Part shown: positions 8,501 to 18,137 of the stretch, piece after piece
How the letters are laid out: every line of letters starts with the position of its first letter
Position numbering within the stretch: position 1 is the stretch's first letter
Assembly (NCBI GenBank): GCA_003427395.1
Contig: BFEA01000369.1
Location: forward strand, 1,141,362 to 1,165,224
Source: Chara braunii
Taxonomy: Eukaryota; Streptophyta; Charophyceae; Charales; Characeae
Direction: 5' to 3'
Length of the DNA stretch: 23,863 bases
Made by a program: the position numbers and the translations under genes
Notes under the pieces: model-generated
Seen by the model: the letters and a program-made list of their open reading frames with translations, nothing else
The model's database searches: none
Told to the model about the DNA's origin: nothing

Positions 8501-10040
8501 CTAGGTTTCTTGTAACCATTGTTCCATCGGATCCCTGCTAAAAAATCTGGCCAGTCTCTGTCTCGGAAATGGTCCTCTTATGCTAGTACCATCAAGATCC
8601 TCAAGTTCGAACGTATTCAGTCCCACCCGCTTAGCGATCCTGTAAGGCCCTTTGAATTTTTTTCCCAGCTGCCCAGACCATGTGCTTTCAAGGGCCAAGT
8701 TTCTAACTAGCACTTTCTCCCCCACCTGGAGTGGCTCCTTCCGAATGTTCTTGACCTGGTCCCACCTTGCTTTGTCCTTCATTCGGCTATCCGTTACATG
8801 GTTAACTACTTCCTCCAATGCCTCCTCATTCCTGGCGACCTGCTGGCAACGTGCGGTGATTAACTCCTCCGTGGTCAAGTGCGGATTATCGTCTAACCTG
8901 TTCCAGGTAGGGACGAGGGCCTCTACTGGGAAGTCAATCTCCCTTCCATACCATAGCTCCGCTGGAATGCATCCCGTCATTCTCTTTGGTGTCATGTTCT
9001 CAGAGAAGACTGCCTGCTTAAGGTACCGTGGCCAGTTCCCGAAGTTGTCTGCTGCAAGCTTAGCGATTGTGTTTTTCAAGGTCCGGTGCCCCCTTTCTAC
9101 TGGTGCATTTGCCTCAGGGTGGTAGGGCTCAGTGATCTTCATTGGTACGCACAGTGTCTTAAGCCTGTTCAACACCTCCTGGTTAACGAATTTTGTCCCA
9201 TTGTCTGCTATAAACCTGCGCACGAAGGGGTGTCTTAGGTAAAAATATTCCACCCAATCGGCCACTGCTTTCCCCGTCTTTTTTTTTAGGGTTATGGCCT
9301 CTACATAGCCACTGAGATTATCCCTTGCATCCAGGATGTATCTAAACCCATCCGTCGATACGCGCATAACCGTAAGATCGAGGTGAACAAGGTGTCCGGG
9401 TCCCAGTACCCGAGTGGGTATAAGGGGCTCGTAAACTCATACGGAGCTCCTCTCTTGACATATCAGATACGTCTAACAGTACGTTACGACCATGCCTGCC
9501 ATTCCTGACCAGAAATACAGGGGCATGATCTTTGCAAGTGTCCCCTTTGACGACCGGTGACCCCCAGCTAGCCCATCATGCATTGCCTGAATTACGTCCA
9601 ACTACCTAAACCTCCCACAAACGACACGCCTAGGCATCATCCCTTCCTCTTTCTTAAACAGGTGGCCATTTCTTAAGACGTACTTCTCAGCTTCCTCCCT
9701 TGCCTTGGAGGTGACTTCCGTGGGTCGTTTGTTCCCTACAAGCAGCAGACCGATTTCTCTAAAAACGCCCTCATACATCTGTATGAGGAAGAATTCTTGT
9801 TCCTTCTGATCCGTATCCTGCTCCTCCCAGGTCTGATTGACTAGGTACTGACACTCCTTCTACGCCCAGGTTTCGGCCAACGTCATCACGCCGTCCCGTC
9901 CCCCTTTCACGGCCATTGCCATCAGTTCCTCTTTGGCCCCTACTTCTGCTCCCCACGAGTCCTTTTCCTCTTTGCGCCTGACCGTGGTGACTGGTCCTTC
10001 CCTGAGTTCTGCAACTACTGCAGGCGTGCCCTTCCAAGGT
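8501..10040 (-). pseudogene. Integrase (HHCC, D-D35-E, GPY)
   Basis: The integrase inserts the cDNA into the host chromosome. One frame runs from about 10035 to 8501, interrupted by TAG at 9862, 9604 and 9475 and TGA at 9439. The N-terminal zinc finger starts with MHDGLAGGH (first His at 9580-9578). Its first CxxC cysteine reads Tyr (TAT at 9469-9467), so the finger is damaged. The catalytic core has Asp in HLDLTV (9379), Asp in ADNGTKF (9205) and Glu in PVERGHR (9097), giving the canonical 35-residue D-E spacing, all three present. The C-terminus has GPYRIAKR, the GPY/F module, and ends soon after it without a chromodomain. The uninterrupted part from about 9436 to 8501 covers the whole catalytic core. 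Confidence 0.93.
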
Positions 10041-10607
10041 CTAAATCAGCAGCTGGCCTGTTGTAAGCGTTGAGTCGGCCATTTCGTTATCCACAACAAG
10101 GGCCCCCCCTTCGCAATCTAGGAAGGCGTCAATTGGTTTCGCGTCCTCTATTCCCTCCGGCGTTATGCATACCCTACTCAGCCCATCCGCCCTGTTTCGA
10201 AGCCCCGCGATCCGCTCGACCTTGTAGTCAAACTGCCATATGAAGCCTATCCATCTGCCGATGGTCGGATCTATAGGCTTGTAATTCTTCAGTGCCCCGG
10301 TAACATTGGTGGGATCGATCCTTAAGATGAATCGCCTTCCGAACAGATATGCCTGGAAGGTCTTCACGCAATGTACGATGGCTAAGACCTCCTTCTTGAA
10401 CTGCGAGTACCTCCGTTTTGCCGAATTCAAGGTCCTACTCTCGAATCTGATTGGTCTTTCCTTGCCCTCCTCGCTTTTCTGTATCAATACGCCTCCTACT
10501 GCCATTGGGCCGCCATCTGTCTCTAGGATGAAGGGCTGTCCTACTTCGTCATTGAAGCAGGGTGTTGCTAAGATAACCTGATCGGACGACAGGATGTCTT
10601 TCAGGGT
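10041..10607 (-). pseudogene. RNase H domain of pol
   Basis: The ribonuclease H that would remove RNA from the RNA:DNA hybrid. It is in the same frame as RT, after the TAG at 10610. Motifs: ETDGGPMAVGGVLIQ (first catalytic Asp), SQFKKEVLAIVHCVKTFQAY (catalytic Glu), YLFGRRFILRIDPTNV (third acidic residue), then the tether GRWIGFIWQFDYKVERIAG and NRADGLSRV, which is the equivalent of the usual NxxADxLSR end of Ty3/gypsy RNase H. The order and spacing agree with the family. The frame ends in a TAG at 10043-10041. From about there the coding signal continues in another frame, so an indel lies near 10040. Confidence 0.92.
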
Positions 10608-11804
10608 CTAGGCTGCCTCTTCCCTATCCTCGGTCCAATCCATAGTGCCACCTCCCCTAATCATCGCGCGGATAGGTTCTGCTATCTTTGCGAAACCTTT
10701 GATGAAGATCCTCCAGAATCCAACCACCCCTAGGAAGGCTCGTACTTCCGTCGTGGTACGCAGGGGTGTCGGCCACCGAGAGATCTTATCTGTCTTTGCC
10801 GGGTCGGGTTTCCTCCCATAGGCCCCACAGCGAAATCCCAGTATAGTTACCTCCGGGACAGCCAGGATGCTCTTTGGCCCACTTGCGGTAATATTATAGA
10901 GCAATAACTGTTGTAGGAGATCCTTAATATCCTGCAGGTGATCCCAGACAAATTTTCGCACACCCGGCTCGACCTCCGTCTCGTCCTTGTACCTTGCGCC
11001 TTTTACGGGATTATCATCTATATACGGTTCACACTTTTCTGGAAACATATCCCCTGTAACGGCGAGCATCCTCCTCTGCGCCTCTGCTACCGCATTTGTG
11101 AAACCCATAGGGGTCACTTGCATCTACAACTGTCCTACGGCGGTGTGCATTGCGATGTACGGTCTATCCCTCGCATCGAGCGGCAACTGATCATATCCTG
11201 AGTACAAGTCTACCAGGGAGTAAATGCTCCGCCCCGCATGAGATTCTGCCAACAAGTCGGCCTGTGGAAGTGAGCCTGCATCCCTAATTGTTACCGCATT
11301 GAGCTTCTGCAGGTCCTGGATCCACCTGAGCGTCTTATTGGGCTTCCTGAACACGAACCACTTGTTCGCGTAGGGGGATGCGGTGGGTTCAGCCACGAAA
11401 GAATCTATCTTGGCTCTAAACAGGTTGGTGACCTCCGCTGCTATCCCGAACTCATAGGCGGATCCTTTATCATTCCAACACTCGTGTTTTACGGTGTGCA
11501 TCCTGACAGGGGGAACTAGCTTTGCGTCCAATCGCCCTTTCTGATGATCGTTGAAAGCGAAAACTAAATGAAACTCCTGACATGTCTTTCTTATCAACTG
11601 AGTTTCTTCCGGTGTTAGGAACCCTTCCACTCCTATTTTCATGGTATCTACTACGTCATCTGGTATGCGATGGCCTTCCGTTGCGCATCTCTCCCTTATA
11701 ACCCGTAGGATCTCCTCTTCCTTTTCCATGGCCTCTTCCCTTGATGTTTCTACTAGGATCGAGACCGGCTTGGCCTTCTTCCCTAAGGGTTTGTATTTTC
11801 GCAC
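10608..11804 (-). pseudogene. Reverse transcriptase domain
   Basis: The RNA-directed DNA polymerase of the element. Visible motifs in order are FRKPNKTLRWIQDLQKLN (motif 2/fingers region), SLVDLYSGYDQLPLD (motif A with the first catalytic Asp), QVTPMGFTNAVAEAQRRM (motif B), PYIDDNP (motif C, the YxDD box at 11024-11013, both Asp present), LGFRCGAYGRKPDP and VRAFLGVVGFWRIFI (the connection typical of Ty3/gypsy elements). A TAG at 11126-11124 interrupts the domain between motifs A and B, and another at 10610-10608 separates it from RNase H. Both lie in frame, so single base changes explain them. The frame upstream opens near 11804 with no ATG, as expected for a Pol segment reached by frameshift or polyprotein cleavage. 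Confidence 0.93.
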
Positions 11805-13083
11805 ATTGCCCTTTGGGATCGTTCTCCTAAAAATTGAACGGTCGGGATCGGCCTTGCTACCTCCAAGACGCGGGGCTGGATGATGACTAGCTTCCCATTC
11901 CGACAGTAGCCCTTTCGGACCCCATCCTCAAATCTAGCAAGTGTTGCGGGGTCCACCTCCATTTTGTGGTACCTGATGACCTTAACGAGTTGTAACAAAT
12001 CTGGGATTTCAAGCACCACCTCCGACGTTTCGTTCCGGCCTTCCTTTGGTTTGAGCAGACTGGCCCCAAGTTCAACTTCCGATTCTTTTTCTGCCACCAT
12101 AACTTCCAGGGCCTCGTCCTCTTGCCTCCTCTTCTTCAGGGGTAGACCCATCTTGATCCACTCCTTCTTGCTAAAGGCTTCCTGAATCATGATTTTCATT
12201 TTTTCTCTCCTATCTTCCATTCGTGCGAATGCCCCCCTCCGTGCACTTTCTTCGAATGTTGGCGACCAGGTTGCCAATTTGCCCTTCGGAGGGTCCCCTC
12301 CAGTTCCGAGTAGTCGGAGGATTTCCCCCCGACCAGTCACCAGATCCTCTATGTCTATAATGTACGTGCCGTCATGCAAGTGCATGCCAATCATTTCTAC
12401 ATTGGCGCACCACGGTCTCCCAAGGATTATGTTATGGTCCATTTCTTCCATGACGGTCATCCGTTGGAAGGACCAGATGGATTTCCGGATTCCTGCCCTG
12501 ACCGCGCATTTGGTGACGTACCCAGTGAAGGGGATTTCTCCGCTTGCTCCCCTGATACTCCCTGCTAGTTCCTTGTTTACTGTGCACTCTGTGATTGTTG
12601 CGAAATCCCGTCGTATGAGGGTAATTTCCGCGCCACCATCCACTAATGCATCGGTGTGGTGAGTTCCGATCTGGATTTTAAGTTTTCCTACGGGCAGTGC
12701 GTGAAAGCTAAGTTTAGTGTCAGGCGGTGCTCTCATGACTTCGCCACCTTCTCGGCCCGGCAGGTTCAGACGAATATCAACAAAGGCTTTTTCCAAATCT
12801 TTCACGCCCCTTGGAATGCTTTGGAGGTTAGAGACTCCTTGTGGCGCCTCGGCCTCCTCGGTTCCCTGTTCCTGTGGTTCCGGGGCCTCCTCTACTTCTA
12901 CACGTTTACGTGTCAATGGCGCTCGCCTCGGCCCTTGAGCGGTCTCGGGCTTGCCTGCAGCATGGTCTGGAAGGATACCGACACCATGACGCTCAGGAGT
13001 TTGCTCAGCGTGTCATCTAATTCGAACAGCGTCAGAATCGGGATCTGGTATCTGAACTTCTTTTTTGTCGCCGTGGCCTTATC
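11783..13083 (-). pseudogene. Retropepsin-like aspartic protease and linker
   Basis: This segment lies between Gag and RT. A stretch from 13083 to about 12938 is coding-like in one frame (RYQIPILTLFELDD), then shifts frame into an open frame of about 377 codons ending at the TAG at 11783. The protease core has TDALVDGGAEITLIRR, with the catalytic triad at 12640-12632, and the downstream motif NIILGRPW that packs against the active site. Retropepsins normally have D-S-G or D-T-G; here the triad reads D-G-G, either a mutation (one base from AGT) or a lineage feature. About 200 residues of charged linker follow. The end overlaps the RT frame by 22 bp, and going from one to the other needs a -1 shift. 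This could be natural or decay. Confidence 0.82.
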
Positions 13084-15036
13084 TACCGGTTCTCTTCCCT
13101 CGTTTTTCCATAGACCTTCTCCTGTTCCCCGGCCCCAGCTTCCTCCTGATCTGCACTAGCCCCCGCGGCTTCTTCCATTACTGTGTTTCGGATGAGCTTC
13201 TTTTCCGCGCCAGCCCGTCGGGTAGTGATATTTACCTTATCCTGCCCATTGCCTTCTAGGATAAAATTGGCATGTGGTCCCCGTCCCCTTGGCTGGTCCC
13301 AGACAATCTCGGCTATCGGCTTTGCTTCTACGGTAGCTATCTCTAAGTTATTCAGGAGGATGACGGCTCGCCGCATCCCTCTTGGCGAGTCCCATATACA
13401 CACTCCCCCCTGGGTCCGAGGATTTCGCCTTTGAGGGACCTGCTGCACCTCTGTCGCTCGATATCGTGATTGAGTCTCGGACAGGCCCGTACAAAATGCC
13501 CAATCAAGGTGCAATACTTGCATTGTTTGTTGGTCGGGTCCCTCCTGCCAAATCCCCGGTTTGCTACAGTTGTCGGAACCACGGCCTCTTGGGGCGGGAG
13601 GGCGGGTCTGGACACTTGCGCCTGCATTACTAACAGCGCATTTTCAATTTTTTCCATCTTGCTGTCAACCCCATGCACTCGCTCGTGTAAGCTTTCTATC
13701 CCTTTCTTAACCTTATCTCCTGTTTTCCCGGTCAGATCTATGACCTCCCCTTAAGCAGGGCTAGTGTCTCGGTGACCACTGTCTTTTCCGCAAGGTCTGT
13801 TACGGTACTGAAGTCCACATCTCTCGTGTACTCGAACTTACTGGTCTGCTGGTATGCTGACAAAATCTTATCCTTATCGAACTCGAAGAACTGCCTGAGG
13901 AAGTATTTACTCATTATGCGGTCCGTTACCCCGGGAATTCGCAGCGCCACTAACGTAAACGCCCTTACGAAATCGTTGTAAGTCGCATAGTTTTTTCTCT
14001 GGACTGCTACTAATTCGGCCTCTGTTGCCATTTTCTTTGTCTTTAGGTATTTCCTCATCATCTCGTTCCTGGTTTCTTTCCAGGATCGACTGGACGCGAC
14101 GATGGTCATAATGTCCCTTCCCAAGCTTAGCAACACGTGCTGCCCTAGGTGCTACATCTTTTCCTCTTCCGTCCATTTTAGTAAGGCTGCTAGGTTCTCA
14201 TAGTCTATCAGAAACTCCGTAATGTTTGCCCCATCGAACGTGAGTTTCTTCTTTGCATCTGCGAGATATCCCTGGTTCTTGTTTAGTGCCCGGGTGAGGG
14301 TGGTGACTATCCTCTTGAGACCACCTTTGGAGCTACCCACTTCTCCAGTTGCACTGGTCCCTTCCCCTTCCTTGCTTTCCCTCTGCTTCTCCCTGGTTTT
14401 CGGCGTTCCTTCTGGGTCAAACCATCCTAGCACCCTTTCCCTAAGGCTCCAGAGTCCGTCGCACGCCCCTGTTACTTTCGGTGTGGCTGGCAGTCGGCTG
14501 GTGCCGCTGTCGATAGCAGGCGGGGTCATAGCGTTTTCCGTCCCCTCCGCCGAGGGGTCGTTTTTGTCCTTCCCCTTCTTGCTAGGCGTTCCTTTGTGGC
14601 TATTATCCTTGCCCTCATACCTGGCCTCGTCCTGACCGGTCCTGCGTCCCTCACGTGACCCTGCGCTCTGGGGGTCCTCACCCTCGGCCATCATCTGCTC
14701 GATAAGCCTTGCCTTAAATTCAGCAGTCCGCTTTTCTATCTCTGCCAATTTTCGACTGGCATCCGAGACTTTTGTCTTTTTAGGGATGGCTCCTGCTGAG
14801 TTCCGAGGGCTTATTCTCATATCGTTTCCCCCTTCCCTGTTTTCCTAAGGTCCCCTTTTGCTACCCCCAGCCTTCCCCGAGCTTTCTCCGGTTGAGAGGT
14901 ATTTTCCGTTTTCTCGGGTTCCTTCCAGTTTGGCTGACTCTCGATCCCTCACTGATCCCTCGCTTCGTTCCCCATCCCCATTCGTGCCCTGATTCCCTCT
15001 GCTCTGCTGGTCATCGATCCCTTCCTCAGTCGCCAT
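13083..15036 (-). pseudogene. gag: gag (capsid/nucleocapsid), broken
   Basis: The Gag region of the retroelement would form the particle and bind RNA. The proposed start is the ATG at 15036, followed by a charged Lys/Glu-rich N-terminus. An alpha-helical capsid-like segment (about 14250-13750) has the usual retrotransposon Gag features, such as ITEFLIDYENLAALLKWTEE. A CCHC zinc knuckle C-x2-C-x4-H-x4-C lies at 13522-13481. In-frame TAG codons are at 14847-14845 and 14154-14152. A frame change at about 13750 lies in a short G run (GGGG on the minus strand), which fits loss of one base. A second change is at about 13400 and a third near 13085. After the knuckle comes a further 130-codon segment of unknown role. 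The assignment as Gag is firm because of the knuckle and its position before protease; the exact start is not. Confidence 0.85.
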
Positions 15037-15504
15037 TTCTTTACCTAGCCTGCACATGGAAAATAAAATTTTGCGAAAAAATGGCCGGTTGCTCATAAAT
15101 GCCCTAGTCCCGGCCCTAAAACCCGCCTCTTCCCATGTTTTTTTTGCGTCTTACATTAATCGGTCCGACTCTCCTGACTTTTCTTTCCCAGGGCGTCCTT
15201 CAGGTTTTCTCCCGTCGGGGGACCTGCCGCCGCTGCTTGCCAGTGCTTGGCATTTTATTACTGCCTCGCTTTGGCTCTTAGGGCGGTGTTTGAGCCCAGT
15301 GGCTTCCTATTTGAGGATGGTCCTTTTGGGTTCCCGACCCCCAAATGCCCTAGAGTTTCCGGTACAGGTGGTCTTCCTTGTTCCTCCCAGCCGCATTATC
15401 GGGTCGGACGGAATTCCAACCACTGCCCCCCCCCTTTTTGCTGATGGTCGCCTTCTTATTTTGCACTTATCCTTTATTTCCTTATTTTTTTCTGACGCGT
15501 TTTC
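15037..15504. other. Spacer between the P array and gag
   Basis: No minus-strand frame is convincingly coding. A + strand ORF of 172 codons (15056-15574) is antisense to the end of P4 and otherwise low in information. The spacer is longer than the gaps inside the P array and would be the place for a gag leader. Confidence 0.45.
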
Positions 15505-16290
15505 TCATGCCGGTCCCTCAGGCCTGCCTTGCTCATCCGGTTCTTCGAACAGGTCGGCCACCCCAGCAAGATAGTTTTCCCCCGTCTCTATTTCCATAAC
15601 AATTATTGGTTCATACTCCTCAAATGCCAAGCGAGGCAACCCGAATATCAAAATTTCAATCAGGTCAAGTAATTCCCAGACCTGATTACCCCAGAACGGT
15701 CCATGCCTGACCGACACATCGTAAAACATCCCCGTTGTCTGTGGTCGAAAGTGGTGAATCCAGACTAGGGTCGAATCCACTAGGTCCCTAACCCTCTCAA
15801 GGCTGCCAAATACCAGGTCCACCATGAAGCGGGGGACTCGGCACCTCAACCCTGTCATTGCGGCCTTAAACTCTCGCCAACCTCCTACTTCCACCCGGGT
15901 CCTCAATCCCATTTTCCTCCTCCCTCGCACTTCCTGACCTACTCGTTTCAGTACCCTAGTAGCCCTTTGAAAGATTGGTAACAACCCATGTCCTAGTGCC
16001 AGCTCCGTTCCTAACATATGCCACCCAAGCTCCGGCAGGTATACGATTCCCATCACCCTGAGGTCAATGTACAGATCGTCCCCTGGTCCCCTATTAATCC
16101 TCATACCATCCCACAAACATTCCACCATCATGAACGTCTGGTACCTTTCCAGGGTCACGGCTCTCCATTCGGTATCGATCCCTCGGACCCTGTAGCTTGT
16201 CGGGAGCGATACCTCCCATCCACCCCCACATTCCGTGGGTGGCCGCGGGTGCGTGAGTCGTCGCGACATCCGGGCGTGTCTCATCGCCAT
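15505..16290 (-). CDS. P4: intact member of an unrecognised tandem family
   Basis: An intact, intronless ORF of about 261 codons ending in the TGA at 15507-15505. ATGs at 16290, 16284 and 16269 are possible starts. The last (MSRRL) aligns best with the starts of P1 (MARWL) and P3 (MARRR). I do not recognise the family. Segments shared with P1-P3 are: WEVSLP near the N-terminus, VECLWDG, YLPELGWHMLGTELALGHG, RVEVGGWREFK, RCRVPRFMVDLVFG, RHGPFWGN, and the acidic end TGENYLAGVADLFEEPDE. No signal peptide, membrane segment, zinc finger or catalytic motif is seen; it looks like a soluble, mainly helical protein. It lies 468 bp upstream of gag on the same strand. Being the only unbroken member, it is the best candidate for a functional product. 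Confidence 0.75.
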   Translation of the reverse strand: MAMRHARMSRRLTHPRPPTECGGGWEVSLPTSYRVRGIDTEWRAVTLERYQTFMMVECLWDGMRINRGPGDDLYIDLRVMGIVYLPELGWHMLGTELALGHGLLPIFQRATRVLKRVGQEVRGRRKMGLRTRVEVGGWREFKAAMTGLRCRVPRFMVDLVFGSLERVRDLVDSTLVWIHHFRPQTTGMFYDVSVRHGPFWGNQVWELLDLIEILIFGLPRLAFEEYEPIIVMEIETGENYLAGVADLFEEPDEQGRPEGPA

Positions 16291-16433
16291 TGTCAATTAG
16301 CGGTCCCCTGCACAGTTTAAAAAGCAAGCGAGTTTGCTTATTCCATCCATTCCCCAGCCCTTACCTGAGCAATTTCTTGGTCCTTAGCTCAATGCCTCTT
16401 TCCCCTTCTATCTCTTTTTTTTTCTCGGCCCTT

Positions 16434-17205
16434 TTACCAGCCTGTTTCTACTCCCGTCGGCTCATACAATCGGTGTAAATCATCCACNTACGTCATCCCC
16501 TGACTTATTTCCCGCCGGACAACGCCCCATAGAACTTCATCACCTACGACCGGGGTCCTTGGCCTGGTGGTAAAAACAGCGCGCAGAGTCCGCAACACCT
16601 CATACTTCTGCTCCCCGCTAAACGGCCCCATTTCTAGGAAGGTCTGGTAGTATTTCCGGTATATCATTGTGTCCTTATATGTCAGTGGCAAGGTCAGCTA
16701 CCGCGTGTCTGACAAGTTCCACTCCGCCTAGCCTTTCCAGCAGGAAGGGCGGCAGTCTCATCCGAACATTCTCACTGGGCAATTCAAAGCTCCCGACCAT
16801 GGCTACCCTAAGGTTTGCTGTTACATCATCCATCGCTGGGTCCGCGAATTCGATTCCCGCCTGCCACACCAACTGCCACGCCCCTTCGAACATGCTCAAT
16901 GGATCCTTCCCTGACGCCAACATGACTCCAAACTCCCGTCACCCATCCTCTTACATATACAACCGCCCTTCTGCACGCACATGCCCCCGCGGGTCCGGGT
17001 TCCATTCCCCACTCTTATCAGCATGCCACTCAACTTTCGTTACTAAGTAAACCACGTTTTTCGCAAGTTCGACTCCGACCCAATCCGCCACCTGGTGCCA
17101 GCCTCCACTCGCCGATGGCAAGCTAACCTCTATCCCGCCCGATACTTCCCTAGGCGGTTCAATGCCCAAGGGGCGTTCCTCGAGGAACGTCCTTCTTCGC
17201 GCCAT
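16434..17205 (-). pseudogene. P3: broken paralog of P4
   Basis: Starts MARRRTFLEERP at 17205 (an ATG at 17244 is also in frame) and ends at the TAA at 16436-16434. Homology to P4 is shown by GGIEVSLP, the segment around VMLASGKDPLSMF, RLPPFLLERLGG, EMGPFSGE and the end RREISQGMTxVDDLHRLYE. A TAA at 16953-16951 and a TGA at 16941-16939 fall inside the segment equivalent to YLPELGWH without changing its length. The TGA sits exactly where P2 and P4 have Trp. A frame change near 16690 then joins the two halves. An N at 16488 makes one residue of the C-terminal motif unknown. The unit is clearly the same gene type but cannot give a full protein as written. Confidence 0.75.
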
Positions 17206-17327
17206 CGCGCACTCGCCTTTGATATCCTGGCTCACAATCCGCACTGAACCCTACAATGGCCAGACATCCCATTCCCTTATTTTAGCAATTTTTCTCATAT
17301 TTGCCTGGCCCCACGGCTTTCCTGCAC

Positions 17328-18074
17328 TTAGTCGAACCACAGTACCTCGAACAGTTTGAAAACATCGTCCACATAACAGGGTGTCGCTGCCACCTCTCGG
17401 CGGATTATGGCCTCCCTAGTTTCCCGGGCCACCTCCTGTCAGTCATTGCTTTCAATCCCCAAAATGATAAGAACCTCCCGGGCTCTATCGTCATGGAAGG
17501 GCCTGAATTTCAAGGACGTTCTATAGAATTCCTCTGCCAGCCATGCGCAGTTCACGTGTATTCGTTCCATCGTGTCCGCTACCTCTGTTACGTGATAAAA
17601 ATCCCCAAACCAGTCCGCCATGAACTCGGGCACCCAGATCTTGGTTCGGGTGCCAGGCGGTTTAAATTCCTTCCATCCTCCCATCATGACTCTACTGCTG
17701 ACCGTATCCCAACCTTTGTTAGTAAACCTTTCCCCCGCCTGCCGAGCCCTTGCCTCAGCGTCCTCTAAAAGCCACATCGGGTCCTGTCCTGCCGCGAGCG
17801 TTGTGCAGAACAGGTGCCAACCTTGTTCAGAAAGAACGATCGTCCCGACTAATTCCACCCTTCCTTCCGCAATCTCTTCCCATCCTTCCTCTTCCCTCAA
17901 CGGGTTTCAGACACGCTCTATCCGTAGGTACGATAGCTCCGGCACAATCTCATACCCCCGCCAATCACATGTGGTCCCTTTCTATTCATTGCTCGGTGGT
18001 ATTGACATATCTACCCCCCTTTCGATTCGTCTTGGTTCCCATGTGCAATCCCATGGCTCGAGTTCTTGGGTCAT
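17328..18074 (-). pseudogene. P2: paralog with three in-frame stops
   Basis: One continuous frame of 248 codons from the ATG at 18074 to the TAA at 17330-17328, with no indels. In-frame stops are TAG at 17984-17982 and TGA at 17909-17907 and 17441-17439. Homology to P4: VDMSIPP, IERV(stop), where P1 and P4 have Trp at the stop, IVLSEQGWHLFCTTLAAGQDP, RVMMGGWKEFKPPGT, VPEFMADWFGDF, SLKFRPFHDD, and the C-terminal RREVAATPCYVDDVFKLFE. That last motif matches P3 more closely than P1 or P4, so P2 and P3 form one subgroup. The largest open piece is 17900-17439. Preserved frame with only stops suggests point-mutation decay. Confidence 0.75.
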
Positions 18075-18137
18075 CGCTCCCTACCTGCACATAGTTGACA
18101 ACCCGTTTTCCCCGAGTAAGTCCCCCCCTCAGAAGTC

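Larger units (their letters stand above)
8501..15036 (-). mobile_element. Degenerate Ty3/gypsy-type retroelement (gag-pol)
   Basis: The minus strand carries gag, protease, reverse transcriptase, RNase H and integrase in that order. Integrase after RNase H is the Ty3/gypsy (Metaviridae) arrangement rather than Ty1/copia. The integrase ends in a GPY/F module and I see no chromodomain. The coding path changes frame at about 13750, 13400, 13085, 12937, 11805 and 10040. It contains in-frame stops at 14847, 14154, 11126, 10610, 9862, 9604, 9475 and 9439 (top coordinates), so this copy cannot be autonomous. No LTR pair, tRNA primer site or polypurine tract was found by eye. The 5' border may lie beyond the P1-P4 array (up to about 18942 or further right) and the 3' border left of 8500. 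Confidence 0.92.

Noticed and set aside
8652-9125. 157-codon + strand ORF
   Set aside because: Exact antisense shadow of the integrase core, which has the D-D35-E residues.
9437-14847. Alternative genetic code with TAG as Gln
   Set aside because: One in-frame TGA and several frameshifts in the same element, plus TAA and TGA in P2 and P3, point to decay; most Gln codons are still CAG/CAA.
15056-15574. 172-codon + strand ORF
   Set aside because: Antisense to the end of the well-supported P4 and otherwise in the spacer; no recognisable content.
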